Assembly: GCF_013415115.1 (NCBI RefSeq)
Contig: NZ_JACCDD010000006.1
Coordinates: 62,001-126,000, forward strand
Direction: 5' to 3'
DNA: 64,000 bases
Origin: Vreelandella zhaodongensis
GTDB taxonomy: Bacteria > Pseudomonadota > Gammaproteobacteria > Pseudomonadales > Halomonadaceae
In this document: piece after piece, positions 1-8,924 of the stretch
Position numbering within the stretch: the stretch's first letter is position 1
Layout: the number at the start of each line of letters is the position of its first letter
The notes under the pieces: generated by a model
Told to the model about the DNA's origin: nothing
The model's input: the letters and a program-made list of their open reading frames with translations, nothing else
Database searches by the model: none
Position numbers and translations under genes: made by a program

Positions 1-327
1 ACGGCATCTCTGCCTTGGCCCGCCAGCGTTGTGATTTTGGGAATGGGAGGCGATGGCCATACAGCGTCGCTGTTCCCCGACAGCCTAGAGCTAGGTTTGG
101 CGCTCTCTACCGATGAGCCGCTTGTCGCGGTTCGCACACCTAGTCAGCCGCAGCCGCGTATTACTTTCTCGGCTGATCGCCTGCATCAGGCGCACCGACA
201 TATTTTACATATTACTGGCGATGATAAGCGCAGCGTATTGGCAAACGCCATGAATGGTGATGATGTCCGTAAGCTGCCCATTCGTGCGTTTTTATCTTGC
301 CCATTGGCGATCTATTGGGCCCCCTAA
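1..327 (+). CDS. pgl: 6-phosphogluconolactonase, C-terminal part
   Basis: Hydrolyses 6-phosphogluconolactone to 6-phosphogluconate, the step before the Entner-Doudoroff dehydratase. The reading frame is open from base 1, so the start lies outside the window and only about 108 codons are visible. The segment GMGGDGHTASLFP (bases 43-81) is the family hallmark, and the C-terminus ends normally at TAA. It lies about 100 bp upstream of eda in the same direction, which fits a zwf-pgl-eda type cluster; zwf itself is not visible. Identification is firm, the length is unknown. Confidence 0.9.
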   Translation, partial: TASLPWPASVVILGMGGDGHTASLFPDSLELGLALSTDEPLVAVRTPSQPQPRITFSADRLHQAHRHILHITGDDKRSVLANAMNGDDVRKLPIRAFLSCPLAIYWAP

Positions 328-428
328 TGCGTCGCGCTGGGGCCTGTGCTTAGTTTTTGAATAGCACTTGGCACCGCAGGCTTTCGCCAATAAACGTTTG
401 CCAGTAACACCTGCTTGGAGACTCACTG

Positions 429-1091
429 ATGACAATCGATAAACAGCTACCCTCAACGCGCACCGCCGAGCTTGATAGCATTTGCTTAAAAGCTGAGGTC
501 ATTCCGGTGATTACCATTGACCGCCTTGAAGATGCGGTACCGTTGGGCCGTGCCTTGGTGGAAGGTGGCTTAAGCGTTCTGGAGATTACCTTACGTACCG
601 ACTGTGCCCTGGAAGCAATTAAACGCATGAAAGAAGCGCTTCCGGGGGCCAGCATCGGTGTAGGTACTGTGTTGACTCCCGCGCAATACCGCCAAGCTGA
701 ACAGGTGGGCGCAGATTTTGTGGTGACCCCTGGCGCGACAGAAGCACTTTATCGCTATGGCGTAGAAAGCCCGGTGCCAATGTTGCCCGGCGTATCAACG
801 ATCTCTGAATTGATGACCGGCTGGCAGTACGGCTATCGCCGCTTCAAGTTTTTCCCGGCTGAGTCCAGTGGTGGTGCCAAAGCCATTAAAGCCTTTGGTG
901 CGCCGATCCCCGAAGCGCGTTTTTGCCCAACCGGCGGTATCACGGTCGATAACGCTGAAACCTACCTCTCACTACCCAATGTTATGTGTGTAGGCGGTTC
1001 CTGGTTAACGCCGAAAGCCATGGTAGAAGCGGAAGATTGGGACGGTATTCGCGAGCTGGCCCGTCAGGCTGCTGAGCGTTTTCACCACTAA
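429..1091 (+). CDS. eda: KDPG/KHG aldolase
   Basis: Cleaves 2-keto-3-deoxy-6-phosphogluconate to pyruvate and glyceraldehyde-3-phosphate, the last Entner-Doudoroff step. The 220-aa length is normal for the family. The Schiff-base lysine is K140 in FKFFPAE, and the general acid/base glutamate is E52 in LEITLRT. The ATG at 429 has a GGAG ribosome site about 9 bases upstream. It follows pgl and is closed by a strong intrinsic terminator at 1167-1198. Its partner dehydratase edd is in the opposite-strand operon at 5.7-7.6 kb. Confidence 0.95.
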   Translation: MTIDKQLPSTRTAELDSICLKAEVIPVITIDRLEDAVPLGRALVEGGLSVLEITLRTDCALEAIKRMKEALPGASIGVGTVLTPAQYRQAEQVGADFVVTPGATEALYRYGVESPVPMLPGVSTISELMTGWQYGYRRFKFFPAESSGGAKAIKAFGAPIPEARFCPTGGITVDNAETYLSLPNVMCVGGSWLTPKAMVEAEDWDGIRELARQAAERFHH

Positions 1092-1166
1092 AGAATACGA
1101 TGTAAATCGACACGAGCACTCTCGTTACTTGCCTCACTGATATCGGGTCATGTGGGTAAGTCATTT

Positions 1167-1198
1167 GCCCGAGCATATTGCCATGCTCGGGCTTTTTT
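1167..1198 (+). terminator. Intrinsic terminator after eda
   Basis: A perfect 10-bp stem (GCCCGAGCAT paired with ATGCTCGGGC) with a 6-base loop is followed directly by six T residues. Confidence 0.9.
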
Positions 1199-1252
1199 GT
1201 GTGCTTCACCTAACGGCGTAGAGCAGAGAAGAAAAAAGCGTGTTAGCCTCAA

Positions 1253-1266
1253 CTTAATCGATTAAG
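1253..1266. promoter_or_regulatory. LacI-family-like operator before the GH32 gene
   Basis: A perfect 14-bp palindrome, CTTAATCGATTAAG, ends 15 bases before the TTG start of the sucrose/fructan hydrolase. The core AATCGATT with a central CG fits the AANCGNTT pattern of LacI-family operators, which often control sugar hydrolases. No LacI-type regulator gene is visible nearby, so the cognate repressor is unknown. Confidence 0.5.
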
Positions 1267-1281
1267 TCAGGGTTTTTAACA

Positions 1282-2778
1282 TTGGATCTCGTCAAATTTA
1301 CTCCTCTCAGGCCAACGCTGCATTTTACGCCGCCTACCGGCTGGATGAATGATCCCAACGGACTCGTGTATTTCGAAGGAGAGTATCATCTCTTTTATCA
1401 ATACCATCCCCATGACACGGTATGGGGGCCAATGCACTGGGGGCATGCCATCAGCACCGATCTCTGCCATTGGGAACACTTGCCTATTGCGCTGGCGCCA
1501 GATGCCCAAGGCGCGTGTTTTTCAGGTAGTGCCATCGTGGATGAGTATGATGTGACGGGGCTGTTTAACGGCCAGCCGGGGCTGCTGGCGTTTTATACCT
1601 GCCACCGAGTGCTTTCCGATGACCCTGAAGATTATGAGCAGTCACAGTGTTTGGCTTATAGCCGCGACAAGGGGCGCACTTGGCATCAATACGCCAATAA
1701 CCCAGTGCTACCCGCATCAGGGTTTAAAGATTTTCGCGACCCAAAAGTGTTCTGGCATGCCGCTACCCAGCGTTGGGTAATGGCGCTGGCCTGTGGGCAG
1801 GAAATTCATTTTTACACCTCGGACAATCTGTTGGACTGGCAGTTTGCCAGTGCGTTTGGTGAGGGCCACGGCGCGCATACTCAGCACCCTTGGGAGTGCC
1901 CTGATCTGTTTGAACTACCTGTGGAAGACGCTAAAAATGGCCAGGTGGCTAGCCGCTGGGTATTAATTGTGGGCATTGGTGCTACGCCAGATAATGCCTT
2001 TGGCTCGTTCACACAATATTTCGTGGGGGAGTTTGACGGGCAGCATTTCACTAACGATCACTCGCCTGATGACGTCATGATGATGGATGAAGGGCGTGAT
2101 TTTTACGCCGTGCAGAGCTGGTCGAATACCCCGGGTCGTCGTTTAGTCGTGGCTTGGCTGAATAATTGGCAGTATGCCAATCATGCGCCTGAAGCTGGCT
2201 GGCGGGGAATGATGAGCCTGCCCAGAGAGTTAACCCTGCGTGCGACATCGAGCGGCATTCAGCTTTGCCAGCGTATCGCCAGCGAGTGCCATGAGGCGCT
2301 GACAGCCGTACCGCATACTATCCCGCCACAGGCGATGCTGGGTGTTGGGCAATATAGCGTTTTAACCTCGTTGCCATCGGTAAGTCGTGGTTTGCTTGAA
2401 CTGACCTTAGCGGCTGGCAGCCGAGTAGCGTTGTCGCTTCAGCAAGGAGACCATCAACAGCTTACTCTTGAAGCGGGAGAGGAGGACGTTGCACTTCGCT
2501 ACACGCGTAACGGCGTAAACGGACAAGTAGCTTTCGATGACCATTTCGCCTGTGACCATGCAGCGGGCAGCGTTGATGGTTTAAGGGTCACGGTAGAGTG
2601 GTGGTGTGATCATGGCTCGCTGGAGATCCTCGTTAACGGCGATACGCAACAACGAGCGATTTCCCAGGTTAGCTTTATAAGTCTAACGACGGGCTCGATT
2701 GATGCGCGCGTCTTGGAAGGCAGCGCTGGGTTGCTCGGCGGCAGTGTGGTATCGAGTAAAGGTGCGGTAGCGCATTAA
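1282..2778 (+). CDS. scrB: GH32 beta-fructofuranosidase (sucrose-6-phosphate hydrolase type)
   Basis: Hydrolyses beta-fructosides (sucrose, sucrose-6-phosphate or short fructans). The three GH32 acidic motifs are present: nucleophile D24 in WMNDPNG, RDP at 152-154, and acid/base E205 in ECPDLF. The C-terminal third is the usual beta-sandwich region. There is no signal peptide, so the enzyme is probably cytoplasmic and acts on imported substrate. The start is a TTG at 1282, because no ATG precedes the catalytic motif; its ribosome site is weak. The convergent fructokinase and the glucokinase downstream would handle both products. Exact substrate cannot be told from sequence. Confidence 0.87.
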   Translation: MDLVKFTPLRPTLHFTPPTGWMNDPNGLVYFEGEYHLFYQYHPHDTVWGPMHWGHAISTDLCHWEHLPIALAPDAQGACFSGSAIVDEYDVTGLFNGQPGLLAFYTCHRVLSDDPEDYEQSQCLAYSRDKGRTWHQYANNPVLPASGFKDFRDPKVFWHAATQRWVMALACGQEIHFYTSDNLLDWQFASAFGEGHGAHTQHPWECPDLFELPVEDAKNGQVASRWVLIVGIGATPDNAFGSFTQYFVGEFDGQHFTNDHSPDDVMMMDEGRDFYAVQSWSNTPGRRLVVAWLNNWQYANHAPEAGWRGMMSLPRELTLRATSSGIQLCQRIASECHEALTAVPHTIPPQAMLGVGQYSVLTSLPSVSRGLLELTLAAGSRVALSLQQGDHQQLTLEAGEEDVALRYTRNGVNGQVAFDDHFACDHAAGSVDGLRVTVEWWCDHGSLEILVNGDTQQRAISQVSFISLTTGSIDARVLEGSAGLLGGSVVSSKGAVAH

Positions 2779-2810
2779 TGGGATTTAGCGTGTAAATGGG
2801 ATGCGTGATT

Positions 2811-2836
2811 AAGGGCGTGCTGTTGCACGCCCTTTT
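2811..2836. terminator. Bidirectional terminator between convergent genes
   Basis: The stem AAGGGCGTGC / GCACGCCCTT with a 4-base loop ends in T residues on the plus strand and has A/T flanks on the minus strand. It lies between the GH32 gene and fructokinase, which converge here. Confidence 0.75.
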
Positions 2837-2847
2837 CACTACAGGCG

Positions 2848-3807
2848 TTACGTATTTCTTAGCGCTTCAATATCGCTATGGGTCGGCAGTGCGGAGTAGG
2901 CACCTGGGCGTGTTACTGCGTGAGCACCACAGCGGCAGGCAATATCCACCGCGCGGGTTAGAAAGGCACTGTCTTGGTGCCAGTTATCATCAATGCCGTG
3001 CCGTGAAAGCTCAGCCAGCAGGCCGCCAATAAACGCATCACCGCCAGCAGTGGTATCGACAGCGGCCACCGGAGGCGGTGTGATGGTATGGTCAAGGCCA
3101 ACACCTTTCAGCACTACCTTGTTAGGGCCGTCGGTGATTAAAATTACTTTTACCCCGGCGGCGAGCCGCTGAGCTAGCCACGCTTCCTGAGAATGCCCGC
3201 CACGAAGATAATCAAGCTCATCTAGTGAGACTTTAACGAGATCGGCGCTATCCAATAGCTCGGTTACCAGCCAGAGGTCGGCTGACCCTTCGGTCCACAG
3301 GTTATGGCGAAGGTTGGCATCCACGCTGACTAAACAGCCCGCACGCTTCGCCATAGCGGCAATCGCCAAGGTGGTGTCGGCAATCTCGGGGTCGGTCAAA
3401 CTGTTGCTGCATAAGTGAACAATCGCCTGTTGTTCAAACACGCCGTGGGGCAGGTGCTCTAGGCGATAAAGTAGGTCGGCCGCCGGTGGGCGATAAAAAT
3501 CAAACGTGCGCTCGCCGCTGCTGTCCCGGGAAACAAACGCCAGCGCAGTGCGTGCTTCTTTAGTCAGCACCACGCCCTGAGTATCCACGCCATGGCTTTT
3601 CAGCTCACGAATCAGGAAGTGGCCAAACGTATCGTCACCCACCATACCTAAAAACTGGCTGGGTACGTTAAGTCGGGCACAGGCAACCGCGACGTTAGCT
3701 GGCGCGCCGCCCGCGTAAGGCGTGAAGGTTTCTTGGCCGGTGTCATCGCCTAAGCGACTGGACAGCATGTCAACCAAGGCTTCACCGAAAGCAATCACCG
3801 GCGTCAT
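2848..3807 (-). CDS. scrK: Fructokinase, PfkB family
   Basis: Phosphorylates fructose to fructose-6-phosphate. At 319 aa it has PfkB family length. The C-terminal signature DTTAGGDAF carries the catalytic base D257, and the N-terminal substrate region YAGGAPANVA is at residues 31-40. It is the last gene of the minus-strand operon edd-glk-akr-frk, 42 bp after the aldo/keto reductase. Position opposite a beta-fructofuranosidase supports fructose as substrate, but PfkB proteins are easily mis-assigned among sugars. The symbol is given by context. Confidence 0.82.
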   Translation of the reverse strand: MTPVIAFGEALVDMLSSRLGDDTGQETFTPYAGGAPANVAVACARLNVPSQFLGMVGDDTFGHFLIRELKSHGVDTQGVVLTKEARTALAFVSRDSSGERTFDFYRPPAADLLYRLEHLPHGVFEQQAIVHLCSNSLTDPEIADTTLAIAAMAKRAGCLVSVDANLRHNLWTEGSADLWLVTELLDSADLVKVSLDELDYLRGGHSQEAWLAQRLAAGVKVILITDGPNKVVLKGVGLDHTITPPPVAAVDTTAGGDAFIGGLLAELSRHGIDDNWHQDSAFLTRAVDIACRCGAHAVTRPGAYSALPTHSDIEALRNT

Positions 3808-3849
3808 AAGTCATTCCTTATCATTATATTATTAATGTTGATGAAGGGG

Positions 3850-4725
3850 TTACGCGACGCAGTGGCCTCGCGCGGCCTCTAAAAGTTCGTACCATGTCTC
3901 TCTTGAGAGCGTCTCTGGCCCGTCGAGCATGTCAGCAATACGCTCAGGCTTTACACTGCCGACCACGGGAATCGGCCGGCTAGGCAGTGACCGCAACCAA
4001 GCCAGCGCTAACGCGTTAGGGGTGCAGTTTTGCTCTCGGGCTACGCGGTTAAGCACGTTGCCGACGTCGCCTTGCATGAGTGTGCCGCCCGCTAGCGGTG
4101 ACCAGGCCATCGGCGCATGGCCGTCGGCGCATAGATCATCAAAGCTGCCGTCAAATAGCGGGACGTTATGGCTAATGGAAAGCTCGATTTGGTTGGCTCG
4201 TAAAGGGTGATACATGGCGTTTTGCAGTCTACGCCACTGACTTGGCAAGTGGTTAGAAATGCCCGCAGCGCCAATTTTTCCTGCATTGATAGCGTCATCA
4301 AGAGTACGGCCAGTCGCTTCTGCGTTCATTAATAAGTCAGGGCGATGAATTAAAAAGTGATCTAACCGTTCGACGCCAAGGCGGTTAAGTGCATTGTCAA
4401 TGGCGCGGCTTAGATAATCCGGGCTGGCGTTGTAGTGTTTCACCTTGCCAGAGCCGTGGGCTGGGTTATCGTTGGCAATGCTGGCTTTGGTCACAACGTG
4501 AAGCCGCTTGGTCAGGTTAGGGCGGGTGCGCAGCGCTTGGCCAAACAGCGTCTCACACGCACCGCTGCCGTAAATGTCGGCATGGTCGAACCAGTGCAAC
4601 CCCTGCTCAATGCGGGCTTCGATCCAGTCGGCAAGGTGATTCGCTTGGTGCATCTCTGGGGCTTCATGCAGGCGCATCATGCCGAGAACAAAGGGCACAT
4701 CGAAGGTGTGAACGGGCATGGCCAT
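3850..4725 (-). CDS. Aldo/keto reductase
   Basis: NADPH-dependent oxidoreductase of the AKR superfamily, 291 aa, closest in style to the YdhF branch. The tetrad is visible as D47 and Y52 (FDHADIYG), K80 (VVTK) and H127 (LIHRPD). It lies between glk and fructokinase in the sugar operon, 10 bp after glk, so it is co-transcribed with them. A role in sugar or sugar-derived aldehyde reduction is an inference from context; the substrate is unknown. Confidence 0.85.
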   Translation of the reverse strand: MAMPVHTFDVPFVLGMMRLHEAPEMHQANHLADWIEARIEQGLHWFDHADIYGSGACETLFGQALRTRPNLTKRLHVVTKASIANDNPAHGSGKVKHYNASPDYLSRAIDNALNRLGVERLDHFLIHRPDLLMNAEATGRTLDDAINAGKIGAAGISNHLPSQWRRLQNAMYHPLRANQIELSISHNVPLFDGSFDDLCADGHAPMAWSPLAGGTLMQGDVGNVLNRVAREQNCTPNALALAWLRSLPSRPIPVVGSVKPERIADMLDGPETLSRETWYELLEAARGHCVA

Positions 4726-4735
4726 TCCTAATAAG

Positions 4736-5701
4736 TTAAAAGACTTCTTCGTTATGCAGCGCTTCGGCGGCGCCGAGCAGCCCTGTCCACGGGTGAGTCA
4801 CAATCCACACGGGAATATCGGCGTTATAAGCGCCCATCCGGCCTTTGTTCACAAAGCTATCACGTAGCTCGGATTTGGGTAGCCACTCCAGCAGGCGCGG
4901 TAAAATTCCGCCGCATAGATAAACGCCGCCCCTGGCTCCCATTGTTAGGGTCGCGTCGCCGCATACATCGCCGAGGATTTTTAAAAAGCGCAGCAGGGTG
5001 GCGGTGGCCGTAGGGTCACCCTGGTTGGCGGCTTGGGTAACCTCTGCTGGCGTCGTGTAGCTAGGCGTTTGCTCGTTCAGCGCACAATGGGCTTGATACA
5101 GCTCCAGTAGGCCCTGGCCGCATAAAATGCGTTCCACGCTGACCCGTTGGTAATGCTGTAGAAACACATCCAGCAGTGCACGCTCGGTGCTGTCAGTGGG
5201 GGCAAACGTGACGTGACCGCCTTCAGTGGGGAGAGGTATCCAAGCATGCTGGCCGGGGAAAACGCCAGCAACACCTAAGCCTGTACCAGGGCCTATCACT
5301 AGGCGGGTAGAGTGAGACTGAGCCACACCCGCTTGCACTTCTACCAAATTGTCGGTGTCCACATGGGGGACGCCTAACGCCTGGGCGGTAAAGTCGTTAA
5401 TCACTTTGAATAGCGACAGATTCAGCGTTTGCTGAACATCGCTTTTCATAAAATCCCAGTGATTATTGGTCATCTTGACTCGCTCGGCGTGAACCGGGCA
5501 GGCAAACGCCAGACAGGCTTCCACCGGTGCATTTTCCCGGGTGGCTCCCACGCGCTCCAGGTAGTCCTGAATCGCGTCGATAACACCAGGGTAGTCAGCA
5601 CAGGGAAGATTAATAATATCGTGGGGCGTCACCCCACCTGGCGTGACGAGCGCCAGGCGGGCATTGGTACCACCAATATCACCAATTAATGCCGGTCGCA
5701 T
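4736..5701 (-). CDS. glk: Glucokinase (Glk family)
   Basis: ATP-dependent phosphorylation of glucose to glucose-6-phosphate. The 321-aa protein has the N-terminal phosphate-binding motif GDIGGTNARLAL (residues 7-18), the catalytic-region motif VINDFTAQALG, and GPGTGLGVAG, all typical of the proteobacterial Glk family rather than ROK kinases. Its ATG overlaps the edd stop codon by one base (TGATG), indicating translational coupling. It supplies the entry metabolite for the Entner-Doudoroff enzymes of this locus. Confidence 0.93.
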   Translation of the reverse strand: MRPALIGDIGGTNARLALVTPGGVTPHDIINLPCADYPGVIDAIQDYLERVGATRENAPVEACLAFACPVHAERVKMTNNHWDFMKSDVQQTLNLSLFKVINDFTAQALGVPHVDTDNLVEVQAGVAQSHSTRLVIGPGTGLGVAGVFPGQHAWIPLPTEGGHVTFAPTDSTERALLDVFLQHYQRVSVERILCGQGLLELYQAHCALNEQTPSYTTPAEVTQAANQGDPTATATLLRFLKILGDVCGDATLTMGARGGVYLCGGILPRLLEWLPKSELRDSFVNKGRMGAYNADIPVWIVTHPWTGLLGAAEALHNEEVF

Positions 5702-7590
5702 CAGGCATCCTCTTGAAGAATCTGGTCCTGTTGGCGGGCAAGGTCATCGGCTTCAAAGCCGCCCAACGAGCCTGCGCCTTCTTCACCACGCATGGCTAAG
5801 TGGCGGAAGCCGCTAAACAGTTCGCGGCCCAGGCCTACGTGATAGTGGTCCAGATTAGCCACCACGCGTTCGCGGTCTGCCCAGGTAGCCGCCTCTACTT
5901 TGGCTTCCAGCGTACCGGCGTTGGCGTCCAGGCGCACAATGTCGCCGTCGCGCAGTTTCGATAGCGGGCCGCCGTCCAGTGCTTCCGGACTAATGTGAAT
6001 CGCAGCAGGCACTTTACCCGACGCGCCGGACATACGCCCATCGGTCACCAGCGCCACTTTGAAACCACGGTCCTGCAGTACGCCCAGGAACGGCGTCAGC
6101 TTGTGTAGTTCCGGCATGCCGTTGGCTTTTGGCCCCTGGAAGCGCACCACAACGATGACATCGCGATCTAAGTCTCCAGACTCAAACGCCGCCTTCATTT
6201 CGTTCTGGTCTCCGAAGATTTTCACCGGTGCTTCTACCACGCGGTGCTCGTCGGCAACGGCGGATACTTTGATCACGCCTCGTCCCAGATTGCCTTTCAT
6301 TACCGTTAGACCGCCGGTAGCTGCGAAGGGGGTAGTCACTGGCCGTAAGACGTCTTCGTCCAGGCTGTTTTCTGGCCCTTCACGCCATACCACTTTGCCA
6401 TTTTCCAAGAACGGCTCTTGGGTATAAGCGGTTAAGTCAGTGCCGAATACTGTCGGGATATCGCCGTGCAGCAAGCCCGCGCCCAGCAGTTCGCGGAACA
6501 GGTAACTCATACCGCCTGCCGCCTGGAAGTGGTTAATGTCCGCTTGGCCGTTGGGGTATACCTTCATCAAGCTGGGCGTTACAGCGGATAGGTCGGTGAA
6601 GTCATCCCAGTTCAGCGTAATGCCCGCAGCGGCTGCCATGGCAATCAAGTGCAGCGTATGGTTGGTTGAACCACCCGATGCCAGCAACCCCACCACCGCG
6701 TTGACGATGGCGCGCTCATCAATTTGCTTGAAGAAAGGACGATAGTCGCCGCCAGGTTCGGTGTTGCGAATCGCCTGCTCGGTCGCGTAACGGGTCAGGG
6801 CTTCACGCATTTCCGTGCCTGGGTTCACAAACGAGGTACCCGGCAGGTGAAGGCCCATTACTTCCATCATCAGCTGGTTCGAGTTGGCAGTACCGTAGAA
6901 GGTACAGGTGCCAGGGCTGTGATAGGAGTCAGACTCCGCTTGCAGCAGCTCTTCGCGGCCCACTTTACCTTCCGCGTATAGCTGGCGAATGCGCGCTTTC
7001 TCTTTGTTCGGTAGGCCGCTGGGCATCGGGCCGGCCGGTACGAACATGGCGGGTAGATGGCCAAAGCGCGCAGCAGCGATAAACAGGCCAGGGATAATCT
7101 TGTCGCACACGCCCAGGTAAAGGGCAGCATCAAACATGTTGTGTGAAAGCCCAACCGCAGCAGCCATCGCAATCACATCGCGGGAAAACAGCGACAGTTC
7201 CATGCCCGGTTGCCCTTGGGTAACCCCATCACACATGGCAGGAACACCACCGGCAAACTGGGCGGTTGAACCCATGGCGCTGGCAGCGGCTTTGATGGTT
7301 TCTGGGAAGGTTTCAAACGGCTGGTGGGCCGACAGCATGTCGTTGTAAGAAGAAATAATCCCCAGGTTGGCGCTGTTCATCAGCTTCAGGGAGTCTTTCT
7401 CTTGGGGGCTACAGGCGGCGAAGCCGTGGGCCAGGTTACCGCAGGATAGCTCTGCACGATGCACACCACGCTTATGCTGGTCCGCCATGCGTTGCTCATA
7501 GAGAGCACGCCGTTCGGCAGAGCGCTCACGAATGCGTTGGGTAACCTCAGCAACGGTAGAATTTAAAGTAGCGGGTGTTGAGCTCGGCAT
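5701..7590 (-). CDS. edd: Phosphogluconate dehydratase
   Basis: Dehydrates 6-phosphogluconate to KDPG; an IlvD/Edd-family iron-sulfur enzyme. The chosen ATG at 7590 gives 629 aa and has a GAGG ribosome site 5 bases upstream; an ATG 33 bases further upstream is possible but lacks one. Family features include [14 protein letters not shown] near the N-terminus, the [19 protein letters not shown] region and [12 protein letters not shown]. It is the first gene of the minus-strand operon and sits behind two HexR-like boxes. Confidence 0.94.
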   Translation of the reverse strand: MPSSTPATLNSTVAEVTQRIRERSAERRALYEQRMADQHKRGVHRAELSCGNLAHGFAACSPQEKDSLKLMNSANLGIISSYNDMLSAHQPFETFPETIKAAASAMGSTAQFAGGVPAMCDGVTQGQPGMELSLFSRDVIAMAAAVGLSHNMFDAALYLGVCDKIIPGLFIAAARFGHLPAMFVPAGPMPSGLPNKEKARIRQLYAEGKVGREELLQAESDSYHSPGTCTFYGTANSNQLMMEVMGLHLPGTSFVNPGTEMREALTRYATEQAIRNTEPGGDYRPFFKQIDERAIVNAVVGLLASGGSTNHTLHLIAMAAAAGITLNWDDFTDLSAVTPSLMKVYPNGQADINHFQAAGGMSYLFRELLGAGLLHGDIPTVFGTDLTAYTQEPFLENGKVVWREGPENSLDEDVLRPVTTPFAATGGLTVMKGNLGRGVIKVSAVADEHRVVEAPVKIFGDQNEMKAAFESGDLDRDVIVVVRFQGPKANGMPELHKLTPFLGVLQDRGFKVALVTDGRMSGASGKVPAAIHISPEALDGGPLSKLRDGDIVRLDANAGTLEAKVEAATWADRERVVANLDHYHVGLGRELFSGFRHLAMRGEEGAGSLGGFEADDLARQQDQILQEDA

Positions 7591-7626
7591 AGTGACCTCT
7601 GCATGGTAGAGACGGTGAGTCAAGTT

Positions 7627-7641
7627 TGTAGTTATTTTACA
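7627..7641. promoter_or_regulatory. HexR-like operator 1 upstream of edd
   Basis: TGTAGTTATTTTACA matches the gammaproteobacterial HexR palindrome (TGTARTNNNNYTACA) in both outer arms. It lies about 36 bp upstream of the edd start. HexR is the KDPG-responsive RpiR-family regulator of edd, glk, pgl and zwf. No hexR gene is in the window. Confidence 0.7.
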
Positions 7642-7688
7642 TCTTTTTTCGTCGATATAAGAGACTTTACGGCAATAAAAACCATATT

Positions 7689-7703
7689 TGTAGTTTTATT
7701 ACC
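7689..7703. promoter_or_regulatory. HexR-like operator 2 upstream of edd
   Basis: TGTAGTTTTATTACC is a second near-match to the HexR palindrome, 62 bp centre-to-centre from the first. The pair would allow repression of edd by looping or double occupancy. It also lies about 170 bp before cobT, but a link to cobT is not suggested. Confidence 0.6.
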
Positions 7704-7874
7704 CCCTGGTTAATAAAGACTATCGTCGTAAATGATGATGCTTTTGTGAACAGTAAGGATAAAAGGGCAATCCGTTCCCTCATGGGGGTGAAGCGCCTTA
7801 AAGCGCAAGTATAGCAGCCGCGCTTTTGCTACCATCTTGCGCAAAATGAATTTGATTGCTGCACTGGAGCTGCC

Positions 7875-8924
7875 ATGCACCCCATCGTTAACCAAGTCAC
7901 GCCACTTGATAGCCACACTGGCGCATTGACGCTTCGCTATATTGATACGCTAACCAAGCCGCCCGGCAGCCTTGGGCAGTTAGAAGCGTTGGCCGTTAAA
8001 CTCAGCGAGATGACGGGCAGTAGCAAGCCTTCGGTGACACCGCCCAGCGTGCTGATTTTTGCTGCTGATCATGGTGTTGCTGAAGAGGGCGTGTCAGCCT
8101 TTCCGCAAGAAGTCACGGCACAGATGGTGGCTAATTTTGACCGTGGTGGTGCGGCAATTAATGTCTTTGCTAGACAAATTGGCGCCCAGGTTGAGGTCGT
8201 GGATGTTGGCGTTGCTTCACACCTAGTGATGCCGGGTATTACCGATGCCAAGGTGCGCGCGGGCACCGCCAATATGGTGCTTGAAGATGCCATGAGCCGT
8301 GACGAAGCGTTAGCTGCATTACAGGTAGGCTGCGAGGCCGTTGAGCGAGCCGTTCAGGCGGGCGCGAAATGTATTATTGTTGGTGAAATGGGCATTGCTA
8401 ATACCACGGCAAGCAGCGCTATGCTGGCGGCACTGACAGGTAAACCAGTGGCCCAGTTAGTGGGCGCTGGTACCGGTATTAGTAGCACCCAGCAGGCTCA
8501 TAAAGTAGCGGTGATCGAGCGGGCGCTAAGCGCACGCCAAGCTAATGCCGAAGACCCCATGGAGGTGTTAGCCAAGCTAGGCGGGTTAGAGATCGCCGCC
8601 ATGACAGGGGCTTATTTAGCCACGGCGGCAAACCGACGCCCTGCCATTGTGGATGGCTTTATCGCCACGGTAGCCGCTCTGACTGCCTGTCGTTTATGTC
8701 CGGCGGTGCGCGGTTATTTGATTTTTGGACATCGTTCTGAAGAGCCCGGTCACGCCACGGCCCTTGAGGCGCTTGATGCGTCGCCGCTGCTAGCCTTGGG
8801 AATGCGCCTGGGAGAAGGCAGTGGCGCGGCGTTGGCATTTCCTTTATTGCAGGCCGCCGCCGCGATGCTCAGTGAAATGGCCACCTTTGCTGATGCGGGC
8901 ATTAGTGATAATGCTGCCCCATGA
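7875..8924 (+). CDS. cobT: Nicotinate-nucleotide:dimethylbenzimidazole phosphoribosyltransferase
   Basis: Makes alpha-ribazole-5'-phosphate from NaMN and the lower-ligand base (normally DMB). The 349-aa length is standard. The N-terminal KPPGSLGQLE segment and the C-terminal LGEGSGAAL motif, holding the catalytic glutamate, identify the family. It opens a tightly packed plus-strand operon that runs to 14.0 kb, and its stop overlaps the cbiZ start (ATGA). No cobalamin riboswitch is visible in its leader. Confidence 0.95.
   Translation: MHPIVNQVTPLDSHTGALTLRYIDTLTKPPGSLGQLEALAVKLSEMTGSSKPSVTPPSVLIFAADHGVAEEGVSAFPQEVTAQMVANFDRGGAAINVFARQIGAQVEVVDVGVASHLVMPGITDAKVRAGTANMVLEDAMSRDEALAALQVGCEAVERAVQAGAKCIIVGEMGIANTTASSAMLAALTGKPVAQLVGAGTGISSTQQAHKVAVIERALSARQANAEDPMEVLAKLGGLEIAAMTGAYLATAANRRPAIVDGFIATVAALTACRLCPAVRGYLIFGHRSEEPGHATALEALDASPLLALGMRLGEGSGAALAFPLLQAAAAMLSEMATFADAGISDNAAP

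Noticed and set aside
7704-7874. Cobalamin riboswitch before cobT
   Set aside because: None of the conserved riboswitch boxes is present; only a short ordinary leader.
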